A stretch of 12,031 bases of DNA from an uncultured Synechococcus sp. (GTDB lineage Bacteria > Cyanobacteriota > Cyanobacteriia > PCC-6307 > Cyanobiaceae). Every line of letters begins with the position of its first letter. The stretch's first letter is position 1. Positions 6,725-12,031 of this stretch are shown piece after piece. The stretch is from contig CAJWAH010000028.1 of assembly GCA_913020095.1 (NCBI GenBank), forward strand, positions 1 through 12,031, written 5' to 3'. A program made the position numbers and the translations under genes. The notes beneath the pieces were generated by a model. That model was not told where the DNA came from, did no database searches, and was given only the letters and a program-made list of their open reading frames with translations.

Positions 6725-6922
6725 GGCGCACTCTCTAAAAAGCTGACATCAACCTATGGGATATCTCTGGGAGCTCAAGAGGAACAAAACGGAAGATTTC
6801 ACGAGTTGATCTTGAAAACCTGACGCGTTGAACAACAACACAAGCTCTTAAGTATTCGCGGTACTTTCTCAAAGATGTGATCGCTACGTTTCAGATATTC
6901 CTCTCGCCAGAGAATCATCGGC
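6725..6922. promoter_or_regulatory. Divergent ctaC / ctaA control region
   Basis: This 198-base gap between ctaC and ctaA is the longest non-coding stretch inside the window and is visibly more AT-rich than its surroundings. It must carry promoters for both oxidase operons. For ctaC (minus strand) a weak pair is TTGAGC (plus 6773-6778) and TAGGTT (plus 6751-6756) with 16-base spacing. For ctaA a weak pair is TTGAAC (6828-6833) and AGTATT (6851-6856) with 17-base spacing. Two six-base palindromes, GATATC (6760-6765) and GAGCTC (6771-6776), lie within an imperfect repeat of TGGGA...CTC. I see no strong hairpin or known operator. The promoter role is inferred from position; the individual boxes are tentative. 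Confidence 0.5.
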
Positions 6923-7825
6923 ATGGGCCTTGGCGTCCTGTCAATTCCGAACAGCCGTTCACCGTTCACGGCCCTGTCGCTTTGCCGGCAGTTGGTGGTG
7001 GCGCTGATCGCTTTGGTGGCGATCGGTGGTGCAACGCGGGTGATGGAGGCCGGTCTGGCTTGCCCGGATTGGCCCCTTTGCTACGGCAGCTTGCTGCCGG
7101 CTAAGCAGATGAGCCTCCAGGTGTTTCTGGAGTGGTTCCATCGCCTCGATGCCTTCTTCGTGGGCATTGGTCTGATCGTGTTGCTGGCCATGGCACTGAT
7201 CGATCGCGATCAGCTGCCGCGATGGCTCCCTTGGGTGAGTGGTTTGGCGCTGCTGCTGGTGGCGCTGCAGGGAGCCCTTGGCGCCCTGACGGTGACCCAG
7301 CTGCTGCGCTTTGACATCGTCAGCGCCCATCTCGCCACCGCCCTGCTGTTGGTTGCCCTGCTCAGCGGCACCGCCCAGATGTTGCAGCCCCATGCGGTGG
7401 CCCCTCGGCCTCCGCTGGCTCAACCGCTCTGCGCCGCCGCAGGGGTTGTGCTCTACGGCCAATGCATTGCTGGCGCCCTGATGGCCACCCAGTGGGCGTC
7501 GGGCCGTTGCCTGCGCTTGGCCGAAGGCTGCGCTTGGCTCTCGGCCCATCGCAGCTTGGCTACCCCCGCAGCGGCCTTGGCCCTGCTCAGCGTGTTGTTG
7601 GTTTTGGCCCTGCCCAGCCCAAAGCCGGCCCGGCGCCTGTTGACGTTTGCCGGGGTGCTGGTGGCGGCTCAGGTGCTCTTGGGTGTTCTCACCTTGCGCC
7701 TGTCGCTGTCTGAGCCCCTGGTCACCGTTGGCCACCAATTGGTGGCGGCGTTGTTGATCGCCACCTTCTCGGCGGCTGCCGTCGCCCTACGGCCTACTCC
7801 ATCACCTGCGTTGCGTCATGGCTGA
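6923..7825 (+). CDS. ctaA: Heme A synthase (CtaA/COX15 family)
   Basis: Converts heme O to heme A by oxidising the C8 methyl group, supplying the cofactor of CtaD. The 300-residue membrane protein has the eight-helix, two-half architecture of the family. The N-terminal half has [21 protein letters not shown] at 35-55 (with the Cys47/Cys53 pair), EWFHR with Glu70 and His73, and His136 in SAHLATA. The C-terminal half has His209 in AHRSLA and His271 in GHQLVA, so all four expected heme-ligand His positions and the key Glu are present. Cys196 and Cys203 lie in the loop corresponding to the second-half Cys pair of Bacillus-type enzymes. The ATG at 6923 is the start of a typical length product. The stop overlaps the start of ctaB by eight bases, so the two are coupled. 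Confidence 0.94.
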   Translation: MGLGVLSIPNSRSPFTALSLCRQLVVALIALVAIGGATRVMEAGLACPDWPLCYGSLLPAKQMSLQVFLEWFHRLDAFFVGIGLIVLLAMALIDRDQLPRWLPWVSGLALLLVALQGALGALTVTQLLRFDIVSAHLATALLLVALLSGTAQMLQPHAVAPRPPLAQPLCAAAGVVLYGQCIAGALMATQWASGRCLRLAEGCAWLSAHRSLATPAAALALLSVLLVLALPSPKPARRLLTFAGVLVAAQVLLGVLTLRLSLSEPLVTVGHQLVAALLIATFSAAAVALRPTPSPALRHG

Positions 7826-8807
7826 AGTGCCCATTGCTGCCCCTGCCTCGATCCGCGACGAGGTTGTTCCCAGTCGCAAGCGGGTCAAGTTGCCGCCATG
7901 GCTGGAGATCGCCAAGCCACGCCTGATCCCGCTGCTGCTGGCCACCACCCTCGGTGGCATGGCGCTCAGTGAGAGCTGGCCTCTGCCCTTGCCGCGGCTG
8001 GCCTGCACCTTGGGCGGCGGTGCCCTCGCTGCCGCTGCTGCTGGCGTTCTCAATTGCCTCTGGGAAGAGCAGCTCGATGGCCAAATGCAGCGCACCAGTG
8101 GTCGCGCCCTGCCGTCGGGTCGGCTCAGCGGCAGCCAGGCGTTTTTAATCGCTGTGGCCTTGGCCTGCGGCGCCTCGCTGCTGCTGGTGGCCGGTGTGAA
8201 CTGCCTGGCTGCTGGCCTGTCCCTGCTGGGCTTGTGCAGCTATGTGCTGCTCTACACGATCGTTCTCAAGCCCCGCACCACCCGCAACATCGTCATCGGT
8301 GGAGTCGCCGGTGCGATTCCGCCGTTGGTGGGAGCGGCTGCTGCCACCGGCCATGTGGGGCTCGGGGGCTGGTGGTTGTTCGGCCTGATAATTCTGTGGA
8401 CGCCGGCTCATTTCTGGGCTCTCGCCTTGTTGCTTGCCGACGACTACCGCTCGGTTGGCATTCCGATGCTTCCCGTCGTCAAAGGCCCTGAGGTCACCGG
8501 CCGTGCCATCAATCGCTACGCCTACGCCACCGTTGCCGCCAGCCTGCTGGGGGTGCTGACCCTGCCCAGTGGCGGACTGTTCTATGGATTGATGGTGTTG
8601 CCCTTCAACGGCCGCCTGCTGCAGATGGCCCAGCGCCTGGGTGAACTGCCCGATGACAAGCAGCGGGCCAAGGGGCTGTTCCGTTGGTCGATCCTCTATT
8701 TGTTTGGCATCTGCCTGTTGTTGCTGCTGGCCCGCACGACCATGGCGGCTGATTTCAGCAACCAGCTGATCAGCTTGCTCACCCTGCCGGCTGCATCTGC
8801 TTTTTAA
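7818..8807 (+). CDS. ctaB: Protoheme IX farnesyltransferase (heme O synthase)
   Basis: Transfers a farnesyl group from farnesyl diphosphate to protoheme IX to make heme O, the substrate of CtaA. The 329-residue product is a UbiA-superfamily membrane protein with about nine helices after a 30-residue hydrophilic N-terminus. The first prenyl-diphosphate/Mg site is N79-C-L-W-E83-E-Q85-L-D87 followed by MQRT and RALPSGRLS; the usual NxxxDxDxD here has Glu and Gln at the first two Asp positions. The second site is intact: [14 protein letters not shown] (208-221). [13 protein letters not shown] (154-166) and [12 protein letters not shown] (193-204) are further family hallmarks. Placement directly behind ctaA with an eight-base overlap supports the assignment over other UbiA enzymes such as chlorophyll or quinone prenyltransferases. 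Confidence 0.94.
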   Translation: MAEVPIAAPASIRDEVVPSRKRVKLPPWLEIAKPRLIPLLLATTLGGMALSESWPLPLPRLACTLGGGALAAAAAGVLNCLWEEQLDGQMQRTSGRALPSGRLSGSQAFLIAVALACGASLLLVAGVNCLAAGLSLLGLCSYVLLYTIVLKPRTTRNIVIGGVAGAIPPLVGAAAATGHVGLGGWWLFGLIILWTPAHFWALALLLADDYRSVGIPMLPVVKGPEVTGRAINRYAYATVAASLLGVLTLPSGGLFYGLMVLPFNGRLLQMAQRLGELPDDKQRAKGLFRWSILYLFGICLLLLLARTTMAADFSNQLISLLTLPAASAF

Positions 8808-8819
8808 GCTGGGCCGACG

Positions 8820-9845
8820 TTGACAGCCGCCGTGATTCAGCTCGATCAGCTCAGCAAGCGCTATGGGGCCCTGCAGGCCCTCGATGGGGTGAGCTTGAAC
8901 GTGCCTGCCGGCTGCCTCTATGGCTTGCTTGGCCCCAATGGCGCGGGCAAGACCACCTGCTTGCGGATTCTCTGCACCCTGCTGGCCCCCGATGCCGGCT
9001 CGGTGCAGATCGCTGGAATCAATGCCTTGGCCGATCCCCGCGCGGCCCGCGAGCAATTGGGTTATGTGGCCCAAGAGGTGGCGATCGACAAGATCCTCAG
9101 TGGCCGCGAGCTCTTGCAGCTGCAGGCCAGCCTGTATCACCTGGATTCCGCCACCAGTCGACGCCGCATTGCTGAGCTCACCGAGCTGCTGGGCATGGGC
9201 GAGTGGCTGGATCGCCGCTGCGGCACCTATTCCGGTGGCATGCGCCGGCGCCTGGATTTAGCCAGTGGGCTGCTGCATAGCCCTGCGGTGTTGGTGCTTG
9301 ATGAGCCCACGGTGGGGCTCGATATCGAGAGCCGCGCTGCGCTGTGGCAAGTGCTGCAACAACTGCGCGATGACGGCACCACGATTCTGCTCAGCAGCCA
9401 CTACCTCGAAGAGGTTGATGCCTTGGCGGATCGTCTGGCGATCCTTGATGGCGGCCGTGTGATCGCCGAGGGCTCGCCCGAGTCGCTCAAGCGTGATCTC
9501 GGCGGTGATCGCGTCACCTTGCGGGTGCGCGAATTCGCCACGCCCCAAGAAGCGCAGCAGGCCCAGAGCGTTTTGCAGCAACTCGATGGCGTGCGCCAGG
9601 TGGTGATCAACCGCGCCCAGGGCCATGCCATCAACCTTGTGGTGGAGGGCGAGGGTGCCGCGTTGCTGGATCGTTTGCGCCAGCAGCTGGAGGAGGCCTC
9701 AGTGCCGGTGTTCTCGTTGGCGCAAAGTCGCCCCAGCCTGGATGATGTCTACCTTCAAGCCACCGGCCGCACCTTGATGGATGCGGAGTTGGCTTCGGTG
9801 TCCAGCCGCGACCCCAAGGCCGAGAAAAAGCAAGCCATGCGTTGA
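8820..9845 (+). CDS. ABC transporter ATP-binding protein (DrrA/CcmA-like, ABC-2 type)
   Basis: ATPase subunit of a putative exporter working with the permease encoded just downstream. The 341-residue protein has Walker A GPNGAGKTT (38-46), Q-loop Gln85, signature YSGGMRRRL (137-145), Walker B VLVLDEP (157-163) and H-loop His194 in LSSHYLEE. The C-terminal 110 residues (from about 230) form the extra domain seen in daunorubicin-resistance type ATPases, ending with SLDDVYLQATGRTL. The start is taken as the TTG at 8820, 12 bases after the ctaB stop; a GTG at 8832 would give a product four residues shorter and cannot be excluded. The tight spacing suggests co-transcription with ctaAB. Substrate is unknown; drug-resistance names in databases for this family should not be taken literally. 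Confidence 0.9.
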   Translation: MTAAVIQLDQLSKRYGALQALDGVSLNVPAGCLYGLLGPNGAGKTTCLRILCTLLAPDAGSVQIAGINALADPRAAREQLGYVAQEVAIDKILSGRELLQLQASLYHLDSATSRRRIAELTELLGMGEWLDRRCGTYSGGMRRRLDLASGLLHSPAVLVLDEPTVGLDIESRAALWQVLQQLRDDGTTILLSSHYLEEVDALADRLAILDGGRVIAEGSPESLKRDLGGDRVTLRVREFATPQEAQQAQSVLQQLDGVRQVVINRAQGHAINLVVEGEGAALLDRLRQQLEEASVPVFSLAQSRPSLDDVYLQATGRTLMDAELASVSSRDPKAEKKQAMR

Positions 9846-9872
9846 GCTGGCCCTGTCCCCCTGTTTGCTGTC

Positions 9873-10691
9873 ATGACCGTCGCCCCAGCCGCTCAGCTCA
9901 GCCAGGAGACCCTGGCGCTCACCAAGCGGCTGTTTGTGCAGCTGCAGCGCCGCCCTTCCACCTTGGTGGCGGGAGTGCTGCAGCCGTTGATCTGGTTGGT
10001 GCTCTTTGGTGCCCTGTTCGCCAATGCTCCCGATGGCTTGATTCCAGGGGGCGTGAGCTATGGCCGCTTCTTGGGGGCTGGGGTGATCGTCTTCACCGCC
10101 TTCAGTGCTGCCCTTAATGCCGGGCTGCCGGTGATGTTTGACCGCGAATTTGGCTTTCTCAATCGCCTGTTGGTGGCGCCCTTGCGCTCGCGCTACTCGA
10201 TCGTGCTCGCCTCGGTGCTCTACATCACCAGCCTTTCCCTGGTGCAGAGCCTGGCGATCATGGCGGCCGCCTGGGGCCTGGGTTATGGCTGGCCCGGTGG
10301 CGCTGGGTTGCTGGTGGTGTTGTTCACCTTGCTGCTACTGGTCGCTGCGGTCACCGCCCTCAGCCTGGGTTTGGCCTTTGCCTTGCCGGGCCATATCGAG
10401 TTGATCGCTGTGATCTTTGTGGCCAACCTGCCGCTGCTGTTTGCCAGCACAGCGCTGGCCCCGATCAGCTTCATGCCGTCCTGGTTGGGCTGGCTTGCAG
10501 CCTTGAATCCCCTTACCTTCGCGATTGAACCGATACGCGCGGCGTATTTGGGGCAATTCAGCCTCAATGCGGTGGTGCTGGAGGCTCCCTACGGCTCCCT
10601 TACGGCAGCCCAGTGTCTCTCGGCTCTGCTGATCCTGTCGGCGGCTCTGTTCGTGTCCATCCGGCCTTTGTTGGACCGGAAGCTGAGCTGA
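9873..10691 (+). CDS. ABC-2 type transporter permease
   Basis: Membrane subunit paired with the preceding ATPase, 27 bases downstream. The 272-residue product has about six helices (near 32-50, 66-86, 109-135, 144-170, 175-198, 247-264). It carries the ABC-2 family signature around DREFGFLNRLLVAPLRSR (90-107) after the second helix, and the late motif ALNPLTFAIEPIRAAYLG (210-227). The short N-terminal amphipathic stretch, ETLALTKRLFVQLQRRP (12-28), is typical of the cytoplasmic connecting helix in DrrB-like permeases. One copy each of ATPase and permease implies a dimeric full transporter. The ATG at 9873 is well placed and no better start is seen. Cargo (lipid, glycolipid, heme-related compound or drug) cannot be told from sequence. 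Confidence 0.9.
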   Translation: MTVAPAAQLSQETLALTKRLFVQLQRRPSTLVAGVLQPLIWLVLFGALFANAPDGLIPGGVSYGRFLGAGVIVFTAFSAALNAGLPVMFDREFGFLNRLLVAPLRSRYSIVLASVLYITSLSLVQSLAIMAAAWGLGYGWPGGAGLLVVLFTLLLLVAAVTALSLGLAFALPGHIELIAVIFVANLPLLFASTALAPISFMPSWLGWLAALNPLTFAIEPIRAAYLGQFSLNAVVLEAPYGSLTAAQCLSALLILSAALFVSIRPLLDRKLS

Positions 10692-10695
10692 TCTT

Positions 10696-11130
10696 GTGCC
10701 TGCTGTCTTTGTTTCGCCCCGCCTCCGTGAGCGCCAGCTCCGGGAAGCTCTGCAAGAAGCCCTCCAACAGCAGGACAGCGCAGCGCTGCGCCAGCTGAGT
10801 GATCGCCTGGTGCATCGCCATGGCCCTCGGCAGCTGCAGCGTTGGATGCAGGCCCTCGCCAGCGAGCCGCAGCAACTGTTCTGGAGCCAGGCCTTGGCGC
10901 AGCCACCCAAACCGGTGCCGCAGCCCAGCGTCACGCTGGACGAGCCTCCGGTTGTTGAAGAACCCCTCCCTGTTGAGGAGACGATCACCGCTGAGGGCAC
11001 TGCGGCGCCCGTTGAAGAGCCGCTCGAACAGCCTTCCGCACCAGCTCCGGCTCCAGCGCCGATCAAAACGGCGTTGCAGGGATGGTTACCCCAGTGGGAT
11101 GGACCGCAAACCGACCGGCTCGCCTCGTGA
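10696..11130 (+). CDS. Hypothetical protein with helical N-terminus and Pro/Glu-rich tail
   Basis: A 144-residue protein I do not recognise. It begins at a GTG four bases after the permease stop and ends in a GTGA overlap with the next gene, so it looks like a true operon member. Residues 8-65 are strongly helical, with alternating Arg/Gln/Leu (RLRERQLREALQEALQQQ at 9-26, RHGPRQLQRWMQAL at 41-54), and could form a small coiled-coil or helical bundle. Residues 69-122 are a low-complexity Pro/Glu/Val/Ala linker (EEPLPVEE, APAPAPAP). The last 20 residues include WLPQWDGP. There is no signal peptide or membrane helix. The low-complexity part may evolve fast. Coding status is supported by tight spacing on both sides; no function is proposed. 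Confidence 0.72.
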   Translation: MPAVFVSPRLRERQLREALQEALQQQDSAALRQLSDRLVHRHGPRQLQRWMQALASEPQQLFWSQALAQPPKPVPQPSVTLDEPPVVEEPLPVEETITAEGTAAPVEEPLEQPSAPAPAPAPIKTALQGWLPQWDGPQTDRLAS

Positions 11131-11831
11131 ACCAAGGCGCTGCGCTGGCTCTTCCTAAAGGCTTGATCGTCTCGGTGCAGGCCCCGGCTGGTTCGCCCAT
11201 GCGGGATCCCGATGTGATTGCCGCCATGGCGGAAGCCAGCCTGCGCAATGGCGCGGTGGGGGTTCGCCTTGAGAGCCCAGAGCACATCGGCGCGGTGCGC
11301 CAGCGCTGTCCCAAGGCCTTGATTATTGGCCTATGGAAGCGCACGTTTCCCGGTAGCTCCGTCTACATCACCCCGGGCTGGCAGGAGGTCTGTGCGGTCT
11401 GGTCGGCTGGGGCCGATGTGGTGGCGATCGATGCCACCGAGCGGCCGCGCCCTGATGGTGAGCCCTTGGCCGCACTGGTTGAGCGCGCCCGCCTTGACCT
11501 GGGGGCTCCTTTGATGGCTGATGTCGACAGCCTCGCCAATGGCCTTGAGGCGGCTCGTTTGGGCTGCCAATGGGTGGGCACCACCTTGTATGGCTACACC
11601 GAGGCCACCGCTGCGGCTCAGCCGCCCGCCTGGGATCTTTTGGGCCCCTTGCGTCAGCAACTCCCTGCCGGTGTTGGCTTGATTTGCGAAGGCGGTATCG
11701 CTTCCGCTGAAGCTGCCTCGCAAGCTCTGCGTTTTGGCGCTGATGCTGTGGTGGTGGGAACGGCGATCACCGGTGTTGACCTGCAGGTGCAGCGCTACAG
11801 CCGCGAACTCCAAAAACCAGTCACCAACTAA
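11127..11831 (+). CDS. nanE: N-acetylmannosamine-6-phosphate 2-epimerase family protein
   Basis: TIM-barrel protein of the NanE family, whose characterised members interconvert ManNAc-6-phosphate and GlcNAc-6-phosphate in sialic acid catabolism. In the 234-residue product the family positions are visible: Gln18 in VSVQA, Arg47 in GAVGVRLES, catalytic Lys71 in IGLWKR, IDATERPRPDG (101-111), Asp132 in LMADVDS, and Glu188 in ICEGGIAS, where many relatives have EGRI. VVVGTAITG (208-216) is the phosphate-binding end. The GTG at 11127 is chosen because it forms a GTGA overlap with the preceding gene and gives the usual family length; an in-frame start at 11082 would add 15 residues. No other sialic acid gene is visible here, so the physiological substrate is uncertain. 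Confidence 0.87.
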   Translation: MNQGAALALPKGLIVSVQAPAGSPMRDPDVIAAMAEASLRNGAVGVRLESPEHIGAVRQRCPKALIIGLWKRTFPGSSVYITPGWQEVCAVWSAGADVVAIDATERPRPDGEPLAALVERARLDLGAPLMADVDSLANGLEAARLGCQWVGTTLYGYTEATAAAQPPAWDLLGPLRQQLPAGVGLICEGGIASAEAASQALRFGADAVVVGTAITGVDLQVQRYSRELQKPVTN

Positions 11832-11900
11832 AAAAAGGGGCGGTTAAGGTTTCCTTCCGTATTCACCTGCTCGCTTGGGTTGGGTGCTTTGGGGGTCCTG
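11832..11900. other. Short intergenic stretch after nanE
   Basis: The 69 bases between nanE and the next start open with a run of A residues overlapping the nanE stop, then a G-rich tract. The only inverted repeat I can see is a four-base AAGG/CCTT stem at about 11846-11856, too short for a credible intrinsic terminator and not followed by a T tract. A promoter for the next gene could lie here but no clear box is present. Confidence 0.3.
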
Positions 11901-12031
11901 ATGGCGTACGCGCTTCTTCCGGTGTTGTTGGCCAGCTTGGCCGGGTTACCAATGTCCGGCCTTGATATGGGCAAGCTGCAGCAGCTGAACCAAGAACTGG
12001 GTCGCTTGTGCAGCAGCACTCCACCCCAGGA
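11901..12031 (+). CDS. 5' end of a putative exported protein (partial)
   Basis: A reading frame that stays open to the window edge starts at an ATG 69 bases after the nanE stop. Its 43 visible residues begin with a hydrophobic stretch, MAYALLPVLLASLAGLPM, followed by a hydrophilic helical part (GKLQQLNQELGRLC) and SSTPPQ, which is the pattern of a cleavable signal peptide or a membrane anchor followed by a soluble domain. The frame is open upstream to the nanE stop, so a start at a TTG at 11880 or 11889 is also possible; either would lengthen the hydrophobic core. No positively charged residue precedes the core with the ATG start, which is slightly unusual for a signal peptide. I do not recognise the family from this fragment. 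Confidence 0.5.
   Translation, partial: MAYALLPVLLASLAGLPMSGLDMGKLQQLNQELGRLCSSTPPQ

Noticed and set aside
7196..7215. GATCGCGATC palindrome as a possible HIP1 element
   Set aside because: The HIP1 core is GCGATCGC and is not present here; the palindrome lies within ctaA coding sequence and is likely chance in this base composition.
6959..7738. A 259-codon minus-strand open frame opposite ctaA
   Set aside because: Gln/Gly/His-rich antisense shadow; ctaA on the plus strand has all heme-ligand positions.
8145..9140. A 331-codon minus-strand open frame across ctaB and the ABC ATPase gene
   Set aside because: It spans two well supported genes on the other strand and has a Gln/Ala/Gly/His-rich composition typical of antisense frames.
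10335..11285. A 316-codon minus-strand open frame over the permease, hypothetical and nanE genes
   Set aside because: Ser/Cys/Arg/Gly-rich low-complexity product, antisense to three tightly packed genes; no family features.
11829..11860. Rho-independent terminator after nanE
   Set aside because: The only stem is four base pairs and there is no following T tract.
11828..12019. A 63-codon minus-strand open frame at the right end
   Set aside because: No recognisable features, and the plus-strand frame with a signal-like N-terminus explains the region better.

Overview
The window reads as a core chromosomal segment of a high-GC picocyanobacterium, most likely in the marine or brackish Synechococcus/Cyanobium group. 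The reasons are the divergent cytochrome oxidase clusters ctaCDE and ctaAB, a cyanobacterial-type AbrB regulator (cyAbrB), a dense GC-rich layout with very short or overlapping gene junctions and few Shine-Dalgarno-like sites, and no HIP1 octamer (GCGATCGC) seen in a scan by eye. Species cannot be fixed from the sequence alone.

Layout. 1-258 is the 3' end of an unrecognised plus-strand gene. 229-1876 is a minus-strand pair, a bifunctional-nuclease (BFN/DUF151) gene followed by an aldo/keto reductase with two C-terminal [4Fe-4S] motifs. A 58-base divergent gap separates it from plus-strand ribE (riboflavin synthase) and an HdeD/DUF308 membrane protein (1935-3179). The HdeD gene converges on, and overlaps by 19 bases, the minus-strand cyAbrB gene, which lies at the end of a minus-strand run: ctaC (6724-5894), ctaD (5897-4227), ctaE (4230-3613), cyAbrB (3574-3161). 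A 198-base divergent control region (6725-6922) separates ctaC from the plus-strand run ctaA, ctaB, an ABC-2 type ATPase and permease, a Pro/Glu-rich hypothetical and a NanE-type epimerase (6923-11831). The last 200 bases hold the start of an apparently exported protein cut by the window edge. No stretch over 300 bases lacks a gene.

How the genes work together. ctaC, ctaD and ctaE encode the three core subunits of an aa3-type terminal oxidase. ctaB farnesylates protoheme to heme O and ctaA converts that to heme A, the cofactor CtaD needs, so the divergent block is a complete oxidase synthesis module. The ABC exporter pair lies 12 bases after ctaB and is likely co-transcribed, but its substrate is unknown. 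The remaining genes (ribE, BFN, AKR, NanE) are housekeeping or poorly characterised.

I found no mobile element, CRISPR array, tRNA, rRNA or phage/defence module. Nothing here clearly amounts to an undescribed system. The best leads are the conserved-looking attachment of an ABC exporter, an unknown protein and NanE to the heme A genes, the cyAbrB gene directly behind ctaE, and several active-site substitutions (CtaD, CtaB, AKR, CtaC).
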